A stretch of 64,000 bases of DNA, from positions 744,001-808,000 of the forward strand of contig OX637634.1 in the NCBI GenBank assembly GCA_951802195.1, in the 5' to 3' direction. Below, piece by piece: positions 24,942-35,350 of the stretch. Position 1 is the first letter of the stretch; each line of letters opens with the position of its first letter. Source of the stretch: Tausonia pullulans (Eukaryota; Basidiomycota; Tremellomycetes; Cystofilobasidiales; Mrakiaceae). A model generated the notes under the pieces. It saw nothing but the letters and a program-made list of their open reading frames with translations, was not told where the DNA came from and made no database searches. A program made the position numbers and the translations under genes.

Positions 24942-26524
24942 ATGCCGCCCCGCCTCTCTCAGGCGCAACGCCTCGCCGTCACCATCGCCGACGCCTTCGC
25001 GCTCGTCCGAACCCTCCTCGTTCGAGGAGACAGCAAGGGTCCCGACCGGTGGCTTGAGCTTGCAGCCCTCGTTCGCACCCTGGACAAGGCGCTCACCGGA
25101 AGTGTCGGTGACGACGGAGGAGGAGGAGGGGGTGGAAGAGGGCAGCTGGGAGCACTCGTCCCCATCCTTGGTGAGTGAGCGCGCGCGAGCGTGTTCCGCC
25201 GGCCATTCATTGATCGGTCGCCAGCCCAACTTGCCCTCCATCTCGACAAGCTTCTCGCCTCCTCTCATCTCCGCGAAAAGCCCTTCACACGCTCTCTTCG
25301 GCGGGACCATGCTCGCGCGCTCGTCGGCCTCCTCCAAGACCACGCGCGTCGGGGAGACGACCTCAGGAGCTGGGATTCGTGGACGGTGCTTGCGGTGAGG
25401 ATCTCCATTGCACGCACGTCTTACTCCCGTCCATCGTCACTCATGCTCTTCTCTCGTCCGCCGGCCAGACGCACGATCTAGCTCCGAATCTTCTTGCACC
25501 TCATCCGCTCGATCCTGCCCTGCACACTCTGCTCCTCGCACCCTCGTCCGCCGCGCCACCGACGACCCTCGAACTTGCACTTAGTCTGGCACCACCGAGC
25601 CCTCCCAGACACCTGGCTAACGACGACGACGACGACGACGACGAAGGAGATCTCGACTACAATCCCACGGCCAATGACCCCCGCCCCCTCTTCCCCGACC
25701 GCGCTCTCACGCGCCGACTGACCCTCTACGCCCGGTTCGAGCTCCCCTCCTCCTCCGAACAAGCTCGTCTTTTGGCGTGGACACGTTCCCATCTCGGCAA
25801 GATTGAGCTACTTCGCTTGGTCTCTCCTTCCTCCTCCTACTCCTCTCCTCCATCTGGCGGCGGCGGAGGCTCCTCGGCTGAAAAGAAGGATCGGCGAGCA
25901 GCGAGAGTGCAAGCTCGATTGAACACCGCTACCGTCTCTGAAGGAACTTGTCGTCGTCGGTCTCCTGCTCTCAAACCTCCACGCGCGCTCTTCCGCTCCA
26001 ACTCGCTGGGCTCTTCATCCTCCTGCTCCTCCTCTTCATCCTCAGGGTCCGAAGTCTCCCTCTCCCCTCCGAGTTCGCCGGTTCGACTCCGGACGCTCCA
26101 CTCCCAACCACCACCCCGCCCACCACCGCTGCCCTCCTCCATTCTCGATGCAACCCGCTACCTCACACACATCCTCCAGGCGCTCGTCCCTTCGCTACCG
26201 GCGTTGAGCAAGGTCGAGCTGCCCTCGGGTGGGGTGCTCTCGCGGGAGGTGAGACTAAGACTCCCTTTCCTCTCCGCCGCGAGACCGCGACTGCAAAGAC
26301 TGACGATCCATTCCTTCCAGAGTTTTCCTTTCCCTCCGCATGCGCCACAGCCGAGAGATAAGGACGTTGTACCGCCGCTGCTTGTCTTTGCATGGCGGGC
26401 GGCGCTCCGAGGAGGAGGAGGAGGAGGAGGAGGAGGGGGGGATGCAACGGCGGTGATGGCGGTAGGAGAGGTCGAGGCAACCGTTGGTGAGGAGGTGATG
26501 ATGCGTCTCTTGGGGATGGGATGA
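24942..26524 (+). CDS. Unknown protein, low-complexity Ser/Asp/Gly tracts
   Basis: Three exons (24942-25170, 25225-25394, 25469-26524) with clean GT-AG joins: PILG|AQLALHLDKLL and WTVLA|THDLAPNLL. Start MPPRLSQAQRLAVTIADAF is followed by a helical N-terminal region of about 130 residues rich in Leu, His and Arg, which looks folded. Then come an Asp tract (DDDDDDDDEGD, coded by a GAC repeat), Gly and Ser tracts, proline-rich SPP/PPRPPPLPSS segments and a second globular-looking piece ILDATRYLTHILQALVPSL to the C-terminus, which has a 10-Gly tract. I do not recognise the family. The acidic and Ser-rich centre suggests a disordered linker between two structured parts. Real by its introns and length; function unknown. 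Confidence 0.7.
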
Positions 26525-27100
26525 CTACCTGATGGACTGGATGCTTTGAGTCGGAGACCGAGGTCGTCAATGGCACCTCCCGGGCGAGATGACCGCAGCA
26601 GCGCACTTCAGAACCCGTTCCTCTCAGCGCAGGGGCATCGCAGACAAAATGACAGTTTTTTCCACGTAGCACCAGGGCGGATGGCGGGTGCGCCTGCCGA
26701 TATATTCGAAAACGACAGTTCTTCCTCGAGCAATCTCCGCTACCGGGTCGCTCGCCGATGACGAGGCCGCCGCCCGGCGGTACGCAAGCACGCGTGGCCA
26801 CACCGCTTTGGGAGGTCAGCGAGCGAGCCAAGCCGAGCGAGGCCTCCGCCGCGCAACCTCGCCTCCAACGACCACCTCTCTTGCTGTCTCCCTCTCCAGC
26901 CCTCTTCCCTACCTCTTCTTTCGTGCGTCTGCCCCGCCTTCCCGGCCACCTCCGCGGTCCCCAGCGCCCGGGTCTTGCCGTCGCTGACACGTCGACTCAG
27001 ACCAAAAGCCCGGCGTCGCCTTTGTCGCTGCCCATCTCGATCCCGGCCTTCCCTTCTCCTCTCACCCCCACCTCCACTCTTACCCACCCACCTCCCCGCC
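26525..27100. other. Intergenic, fimbrin promoter region
   Basis: 576 bp between co-directional genes. The 120 bp before the fimbrin ATG is CT/CCACC-rich (CCCACCTCC, TTACCCACCC). No coding signal accepted on either strand. Confidence 0.5.
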
Positions 27101-29760
27101 ATGGCATCTGGTCTCCAGAAGATGAAGCTCGGTCGCAAGTACCCGCAGCTTCAGGGCGGCGAGCTTGATGAGATCATCAACAAGTTCGCGTGAGTGGGCC
27201 TCTCTCCCTCCGCTCCGTGCGCGAGGAGACGGGCTTTGCTGACGTTCGCCCTGCCTGGGTTGTTCATCCATGTCTTTTCCTTCGCTCGCTCGATCGCACT
27301 CGCAGTGCCATTGACGTCGATGAGCAGGGCTCGCTCGACAAGGCGAGCGTCATTTCAGGCCTCGAGCATGCCGGCGAGGGCAACTACGACCAGGTGCGCT
27401 TCTGGGCTCGCTCTCTCGGGGACGGCCGCTAGTTGAACAGTCGATCTCTCGCTGACGCTTCTCCGTCGATTCCTCTCAGATCCGTGAGACGCTCAAGACG
27501 GTGGGCATCGACTCGAGCGGACGCGTCGAGCTCGAGGACTGGGTCGCCGTGAGTCTATCTCCTGTCCTTCTGTCTTGCACGATGGACGCGACGAGGAGGA
27601 GGGAAGGAGGAGGAGCCCGAGCGTCCGTCCGTCGGTCGCTGTCACCGTGCTCTCTTTCTCTCTCTCTCTCCATCCTCACCTGAGCGCGACGATTCTGAGT
27701 TGACATTCCCCATCGCCTGCCCCTCCCCATCTAGCTCGTTACGTCGCTTCGGTCGTCTTCTGCCCAGTCGCTGCTCACTACCAAGGCCGGTAAGGTCACC
27801 GTCAAGGGCGCTGTCGGATCCAACGCTCAGCATACGATGGAGGAGGACGAGCGCGCGTCGTTCACAGCGCACATCAACGGCGTGCGTTCCTGAACGGACA
27901 GAGAAAACGATGGTGTGACTGATTGGCTGACTGCACGTCTCGCCGGACCTTGCAGGTGCTCGCCGGCGACAAGGACATCGACCACCTCCTGCCTATCCCC
28001 GAGAACACGATGCAGCTGTTCGACGAGTGCCGAGGTACGTTCCAGCTCTCTGGTTCTTCAATGATATGGGGTTCTGACGAGAGTCCCGCCCATAGACGGT
28101 CTCATTCTCTGCAAGCTCATCAACGACTCGGTCCCGGACACGATCGACGAGCGTGTCCTTAACAAGCCGTCGGTCTCCAAGGGGAAGCCGAAGCCTCTCA
28201 ACGCCTTCCAGATCACGGAGAACAACAACATCGTTATCACCTCTTCCAAGGGTATCGGATGCTCGGTCGTCAACATCGGACCGCAGGACATCGCTGACGG
28301 TACGGAGCACCTCATCCTCGGTCTCATCTGGCAAATCATTCGGAGGGGTCTCCTGTCTAAGGTTGGCATCAAACACCACCCGGAGCTCTACCGCCTCCTC
28401 GACGACGGGGAGACGATCGAAGAATTCCTCCGTCTCCCGCCGGACCAGATCCTCCTCCGCTGGTTCAACTACCACCTCAAGGCTGCCAACTGGCCCAGGA
28501 GGTGAGACCGGTTCTCTCGAGTGCCTGCGTGTGAAGCAGACACCCAAGCTAATTGTCCCCTTGTTGACCCCCCCCCCCCCCCCCCCCCCCTCCCCTCCCT
28601 CCCCTCCCTTCCCACCCAGGGTTGCCAACTTTTCCAAGGACATCCAGGACGGTGAGAACTACACTGTCCTCCTCAATCAGCTCAAGCCGGACCAGTGCTC
28701 GCGCGACCCGCTCAATACCAAGGACCTCCACCAGCGGGCAGAGCAGGTCTTGCAGAACGCTGACCGCATCGGATGTCGCAAGTACCTCACGCCGTCGTCG
28801 CTTGTCGCTGGAAACCCCAAGCTTAACCTCGCCTTCGTCGCCCACCTGTTCAACACATGGCCTGGGCTCCAGGCGCTTGAGGAGCACGAGGCGCCTCCGC
28901 CCGTCGAGGACTTTGACGCCGAAGGAGAGCGCGAGGCCCGTGTTTTCACGCTCTGGCTCAACTCGCTTGACGTCGAGCCGGGAGTCTACAACCTCTTCGA
29001 GGATCTCAAGGTGATAGAGCGGGTTAAAGAGCGAACCGCGACGAATGAAACTGACGTCGCGCTTCTTATTCACAGGACGGTCACGTCCTCCTCCAGGCGT
29101 TCGACAAGGTTGTCCCCGGCTCAGTCATCTGGCGTCGGGTGACGAAGCCCAAGGAGGGCCAGGAGCTCTCCCGGTTTAAGGCCGTTGAGAACACCAACTA
29201 CGCCGTCGAGCTCGCCTCGGCCAACGGCATGCGTATGGTCGGAATTCAGGGAGCCGACATCGTCGACGGCACCCGGACGCTCGTTCTTGGTCTCGTCTGG
29301 CAGCTCATGCGACTCAACATCGACAAGACACTCGCCTCGCTTTCGAGGAACGGCAAGGGTGTCACGGACACGGAAATCGTCCGCTGGGCAAATGACACGG
29401 TCGCCAAGTCGGGCAAGAAGAGCTCGATGCGGTCGCTGAGGGACTCGGCGCTTGCCAACGGCCACTTCTTCCTCGACCTCGTCGACTCGCTCCGCCCAGG
29501 AATCGTCGACCAGTCGCTTGTCGAGCCGGGAAACACCGAGGACGAGTGCATCCTCAATGGTGGGTGCTCGCTGTCCCTGCCCTCTCTCTCTCTCTTTCCC
29601 ACGTGGCTGACCTTTCGCTCTTCCAGCCCGTCTCGCGATCTCCGTTCTCCGCAAGCTCGGCGGAGTCGTCTTCGTCGTCGCCGAGGACCTCGTCGAGGAG
29701 AAGCCCAAGCTCCGGCTCACCTTTGTCGCCGCAACACTCAGCCTCGTCAGCGCCAAATAA
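27101..29760 (+). CDS. SAC6: Fimbrin/plastin, actin-bundling protein (Sac6)
   Basis: Start [20 protein letters not shown]. The N-terminal region holds an EF-hand pair ([35 protein letters not shown]), then four calponin-homology domains forming two actin-binding modules. Clear CH landmarks are [89 protein letters not shown] and [17 protein letters not shown]. It ends [22 protein letters not shown] with stop TAA. Fimbrin cross-links filaments at endocytic patches and cables. About eight introns; the one before [12 protein letters not shown] contains 23 consecutive C. The length, about 640 residues, is normal. Confidence 0.96.
28568..28590 (+). repeat. Poly-C (23 nt) in fimbrin intron
   Basis: Twenty-three C followed by a CCCTCC-rich stretch and the acceptor CCCACCCAG at about 28620. 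Together they form a 50 nt pure pyrimidine tract leading to the 3' splice site. Confidence 0.95.
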
Positions 29761-30557
29761 GTCGAGCGTGCGAAGCGAGCCTCTCTGTTTCCCTCTTCTC
29801 CTCTTATCTTTGCTCTTCCTATACGGCTCGACATCTTCTTCCTCTGTGCTCCGATATTATTTGAATGCCCTGTAACGAAGGCCAGGTTGCGTCGAGCAGG
29901 AATGGAAGGAGGCCGCCACCCGGGGTCAACTTCGAGGCTCTTGCCGGCTACATCTGTGCGATGGACGGACGCAGGAGAGCAAGGGAGAGAGATCACCCAG
30001 CGCGGGTGTGCCCGACGGAGAGGGAGAGAGGTAAGGGGAAGGAATGGCACAAGGAGGTTAACCGGATGCAATGGGCATGAAAGAGCGAAGAGCTCGGGAG
30101 GGGCGGGGGGGGGGGGGGGCGGTTGAGTGCTTCAACGGCGCGAGATGGGAGAGGACCGTCGGAAGAAACCTCGAAAGTCACGGACCCGAGCATCCCGACC
30201 GTCCTCTCTCATCTTCCCCGCTGAATGACCCACCTTCGTTCGTAGGGCTTCGCCTCCGCCCGTTATTTGTTCCGTCACCTTCCCGCCCTGTGTTGGGTGC
30301 GCTCTCTTGTTTGTCTCATGAGGGCCACCTCCTTCATGGAAGGACTGGTGAGCACCGCAGGCACGCATCAAAGGGAGCTTTGAAGGAGCATTCGGGTGAT
30401 AGGTAGACAGCTCCGCGGGCTTGCCCCAGCCCTTACCATGCTTGAGTTGGAGAATCAGCTGCCTGATCCGCGAGCTCACAATGCACCCTTTCATCGGGGG
30501 CGCGGCGCGCAAATTAAGAGAGAGAGAGTAGATAGCGACGCTTCCTGAGCGTCCACT
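29761..30557. other. Intergenic, tail-to-tail spacer
   Basis: 797 bp between the stops of fimbrin (+) and the alpha/beta hydrolase (-). Includes 15 consecutive G at 30105-30119. AT-richer just after the fimbrin stop (TATTATTTGAATG, about 29850). Nothing coding recognised. Confidence 0.5.
30105..30119. repeat. Poly-G (15 nt)
   Basis: Homopolymer in the spacer between two convergent genes, outside any recognised intron. Confidence 0.9.
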
Positions 30558-32529
30558 CTAAAGCTTGGCTTCACGCCTGCCCTTACCAAATCTATCAACC
30601 AAATACTCAGCGATTACGGCCCCAAGCTCCTCGGGCGCCTCCTGCGTGATGAGATGGCCGGCGCTCTCGACGACGACGTTTGACGTCTGGGACGCTTGGT
30701 TGCCCGAGGGACCGCCGTTCTCGCGTGAGAGGAAGTGGACGAGCTCGAGGTGGTCCTCCCGCTTGCCAGACCTGAAGTGAACGTCGATGCGGTCAGCTCC
30801 CTGCGCTCTTTCTCTCTCTCTCGCCCCCTACTTCGGTGTGGAACCTACACCTCGCCCTTGCCCGGCAGGACCCATCGGACGTCCTCGCACGCGTTCGAGA
30901 CCTTGCCGCCGAACTTCAGTCGGTCCCAGACCTCGCCCATGGCGTTTGACTCGGAGAAGACGAGCGCCTCGGCCCAGCGGGGGAACGCGAGCGTCACGGC
31001 GCCGTCTGGGTCGGCTGGGTCGACGGGGGTGAGCCCGTTCGAGAGGTACGACTCGAACTGGATTGGGTCGAACGCTTGGAAGAAGGGGGACAGGAGAAGC
31101 GAGGTGCGGGCAAGATCTCTGTCGTTGTTGAACTCAGTCAGCTGGAGAGCTCGTCCCTTGAGCAAGTAGGCGCCAAGTACCTCGATGGCCAGATGTCCTT
31201 GCGACCCATGGCGCCGCGGACGAGCCACGAGGGCTTGGCCACCTTGGATCGCATCTGCTCCTTGTAGTATGATTGATCTGGGTTGAGGATCTGGAGAGCG
31301 CGCAATGTTCAAGGTAAAGGGTGACGTCGGCATGGAACATAGAGGCGACGACGAACCATCGGGTCAACCAGAATCAAGCCATCCCAGATGGAGTGCCCCT
31401 TGGTGGCGGCATCGAGCTCGGCGAGAAGCCAGGCGTTCCCCGAGAAGCTGTGGCCAACGCCAACAAGGTTAGACCGACGGCTGCGCTCTGACTGGTGCTC
31501 AAGGACCGTAGGGAGCGGGACCGGCGAGAACTGGGCCGGGAGATAATGCTGAACGAAGGATGCCACGTCGCGAGCATGGTCGGACCAGGTGAACGTGGGG
31601 CCTGTTCCCGGCGAATTGAGCGAGGTTGCCATTGTCCAGACCTCGGAGACGCGGAAGGGGAGATGGCGAGGGATGAAATCGAGGGCCTTTTGGACCGGGT
31701 AAAACCAGTTCTGGGGGGAAAAGATATTGTCGATGTCAGCAAGCTAGAGCAGTAGGCGGCGCGTCACGTCCACACCGCCGCCTGCGGCCCTGCTCACCTC
31801 GGCCGGGAGACCGTTGGCGTGACCCTATCGAGGCGCTCGTTGTCAGCGGGACATCCAGGCTGGGGCTGGAGGATCATGGCTCACCATGACCAGCGTGATC
31901 TCGTCCTTCCAACCGTCGCCGTGCTTCGCCTCTCGGACGAAGCGGTCGATGCGAATCTCCAGCGGCGTACCGACTTTCATGTCGTCCTCGTTCTGAAACA
32001 GTCTCCCGCCATCCTCGAACGAGTCGTGGGAGTACTGCGTGAGCTCCTGCATCTCGGCTTTGATGCGTTCAACGCGCGTCCGCTTGTCCTCGGAGCCTTC
32101 GGGCGTGACCTTCCAGAGGTCGGCCGCAGGTCGGGGCGCAGGTGGCGAAGACGCGTACCGTTGGGATCGGGGGAATGCCGCGGGGAGGATGTGGTGGGTG
32201 TGGGTGAAGCCGGGGATAGGCGAGGGCTTCAGCGCCGGAGACAACGCCGATGCCGTCGTCGAACGAGGAGCAGGTGTCGCCGGCGGCACGACGAAGGGCA
32301 GGAGAGGGCGAGCGGGCACCGTTCTCTCGGCCGGATTGGGCGCGACGTAGGAGGGTCGAGGAAGCGAGGGTCTAGGCGGCATGAACGACGGCTGGTCAAC
32401 GTTGGTGTTGATGAATGGGGGAGACACCGTTGAGGAGGGACCATACCGAAAGGTGGTCTTCGTCATTCGTCCCTTCGGGCCGAACCTCGCCGGGTCGCGA
32501 CGGAAACAAGGAGAAGCCGAAGCAGCCAT
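30558..32529 (-). CDS. Peroxisomal alpha/beta hydrolase (Lpx1-like, PTS1)
   Basis: Reverse-strand gene, start MAASASPCFRRDPARFG at 32529. A proline-rich N-terminal region of about 150 residues precedes an alpha/beta hydrolase core. The nucleophile elbow is VGVGHSFSGNA (Ser in GHSFS, about 31440), a strand WDGLILVDP follows, and the catalytic His is in ESAGHLITQEAPEELG near the end. The last three residues are AKL, a good C-terminal peroxisomal targeting signal (GRREAKL, stop TAG). Yeast Lpx1, a peroxisomal lipase with the same fold, and fungal toxin-biosynthesis-type hydrolases are the closest relatives I can name; the substrate is unknown. About seven introns. It is head to head with an FAD oxidoreductase across 254 bp. 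Confidence 0.85.
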
Positions 32530-32783
32530 CCCGATTCTCCAGGCGGCTATGGATGGGCCGGACGCCCGAATGCCCGGAAAGAGGAAAGCTAGCAGAGATG
32601 AGATTGATTTCTTGCCAAACGATGGAACGTGATGCCCTGCTGCGCTCTCCTCTCATCGTTCCCCTCCCCCCCTTTCTTCATGGTCCGCCCGTCGGAGGAT
32701 CGGAGAAGGCCGACAGTCCTTGCCCTTCCTCTCTCTCTCTCCTTGTCGCCTTATTCACTCGCCTTATCGCGTCAACCACCACC

Positions 32784-35201
32784 ATGTCAACCTTCCCTCA
32801 GCCCTTCATCTCCTCCACTTCTCACTGGCAAGCCACCAACCGTGGCCCAGGCTCCCTCTGGGGTCTCAACGCCGACGCACCCATCCCCGAATCAGCCGAC
32901 CTAGTCATCATCGGAGGAGGACTTGCCGGTTGCGCCCTTGCTTATTTCTTGACCAGGCCCGGCGCAGAGGGCGAAGGCAAACGGATTGTGCTTCTCGAGG
33001 CCAAGGATATCGGCTCAGGCGCTAGTGAGTGCCGTCCTGAGCGAGGTGCCGCCGAGACATGGCGCGCTGATTTGCCCTTCTATCTAGCTGGCCGGAACGG
33101 CGGCCAGTATGTCGATCCCAGACTATGAGGATGTTGTGAGCAGGCTCTCACTATTTATTGATCTTAACAGCATTGGACCTGCCACCTCCGAGGCGTGGGC
33201 CAGCCTCATGGCACTATATCCGGACGGACCTGGCCTCTCGAGGGAGGAAGCGACTCGGGTCATTCAGGCCGAGCGCGACAACCTTGATCTTGCAGAGTCC
33301 ATCATCAAGAAGGAGAGGCTGAACGTCGATTTTTGGCGGGGGAATCTCTGCGAGAGTAAGGGCTCTTTGTTGATGTACTCGGAGCTTTCACGTTGACGTG
33401 CATCTCTTTCGACGACAAGCTCATGATACACTTGCCGAGACTCTGATTCGCAAAGCCGAATACGATGCCTGGCTCAAGGCGCGAGAGGAGCTCGGCCTCC
33501 AGGGAAACGGAGACACGCGCTTTGTTGAGGGAGAGGAAGCGAAACGGGTCCGTCGTATTGCTTCGTTGCCCGCGCACTTCCTATGCTCACCAAGTTTTCC
33601 AATCAGATCTCCCGCTTCGACAAGGTCACCTCAGTTCAGATTCGTCCTGGTGCTAGCGTCCACTCGTTCGTCCAGCTTGACAGGATCGCGCATGCTGGTA
33701 GACGCTTATCAGTCTTTCTCACACCTACAAGCCACAAACTGTGCTCAGCCCTCGCCCAGCTCGCCCTCGACTCAACGTCCTCAAACTTCTCTATCCACTC
33801 TTGGTCTCCGGTGTCGTCCTTGAAACGCACGTCCGGTGGTTTGCTCGTCGAGATGACTAAGAAACGCGGCCTAGCTGCCTCGAAAGTCATCCTCTGTACC
33901 AACGCCCACACAGCGTGAGTCTCACTGTCCCATCTGAGATGTCGTCTTCCCGCCAACTTACGCCTCATTCCAGGAACTTCTTTCCCGAGGGAGAACCTCT
34001 CCACACACAGTGCGCCGTCCATCATCGTCACCCATCTGTAGCATTGCTGATCTTTCGCTTCTTCCCGCCTTCACAGCATCCAGCCGCGTCTCGCTCAGTG
34101 CTCTCTTATCACGCCACCAACAACGTACTCTGGCTCTTCAGCACTTCGGCACACGTACAACATGGACGATGGCTACTACCTAGTTCAGGTGAGTCCCATG
34201 AGCCAGCCGTGCCTTCGCTTAGTCTCTGACCCTGAGACATTTAAGACGCCCGAAGGCGGCTTTGTCCTCGGCGGAGGCTTCGACGTTCTCGTCGATGAAG
34301 GTCTCGCAAGGCCTGAGCAACGGGAGGGCGTGACAGACGACAGCGACGTGATCCCAGAGTGGACAGATCGTGAGCGGCTTCTCCTCTCGACGTATCACCG
34401 GATTTCTTGCTAACTGATCACGCCAAAAAAACAAAAAAAAAAAGTTCTCGCTTCGTACTGCAAGACGCACTTCTCTGGTTGGGGACCTGAGGGACTCGGA
34501 GAAGGTAAACCTCTGGTTCCCAAATGCAGCGATGGCTTAGGCGCTGACACCGCCTGTAGGTCTCACCAGGGTTTGGACGGGTATCCTGACGCACGGTGAG
34601 ACTTTCGCTGGGCCCATCTCCATCATTCAGCTCCTACTGACCTCTCTTGATCGCAGTCAAGGACATTGTGCCTCTTGTTGGGCCAGTCCCTGGGCGAGAG
34701 GGCCTGTTCATTGCTGCTGGGTGAGTTAGCAGCCCTTGCGCAGTCTTCCATCTCCTTGACTAACATCTGCCTCCCAGCTTCAACGGCCATGGCATGGTCA
34801 GTGCCGACTTCTTCTCCGGCTCTCCCTGTCTGCCTTTTCAGCACTGATTCGCCTTTCCACGAATTCTCCAGTCCCGCATCTTCTCCACCGCCCGAGCCCT
34901 CGCCGCCCAGCTCCAAACTGGGCAATGGGACGACGCACTTCTCCCGCGATCCTTCGAATGTACAACCGAGCGACTCGAGCGCGTTCGCAAGCTCGAGGAG
35001 GAGACGGGCATTGACGCGCACAATAGTACGCTAGAGAGGGAGTCGAGATTAAGCGCGGCAAGGGCGAGGGCGAGGGCGCGCGCCACCGCCGCCTCCTTCC
35101 CGAGCGGCACTGGGGAGAAGGGATTGCCGGTCGAGTTCATTAAGGAGAAGCAGGCTGAGCCGGAACAGGAGAAGAAGGGGTGGACTTGCGTCGTCGGTTG
35201 A
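32784..35201 (+). CDS. FAD-dependent oxidoreductase (DAO family)
   Basis: Start MSTFPQPFISSTSHWQA. The dinucleotide-binding strand SADLVIIGGGLAGCALAYFL (about 32896-32955) has GxGxxG, followed by the acidic end of beta 2 (VLLEAKDIGSGA). The next exon is only 19 nt (33088-33106) and encodes TGRNGGH, the flavin-contacting loop of DAO enzymes. The C-terminal FAD block is VKDIVPLVGPVPGREGLFIAAGFNGHGM, typical of glycine oxidase/sarcosine oxidase-like proteins. It probably oxidises a C-N bond of an amine or amino acid. About ten introns. A charged tail ends KKGWTCVVG, with a cysteine fourth from the end; I do not see a peroxisomal PTS1. A neighbouring hydrolase has one. Confidence 0.87.
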
Positions 35202-35350
35202 TAAAGAGGAAGACAGGCAAGTATGATCGAAGAAGAAGATCACATGATATCAGGCAAGGGCATAGGGTCGTGAAAGATCAGGAGGTAAGAGGGAAAAGAA
35301 CATCAAGCCGGAGGAGCGAATGGAAGAGTAGAAATCGAGAGAAAACAAAG

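Noticed and set aside
26163-26990. 275-residue minus-strand frame
   Set aside because: Overlaps the unknown gene's third exon and the fimbrin promoter; low-complexity composition and no family resemblance.
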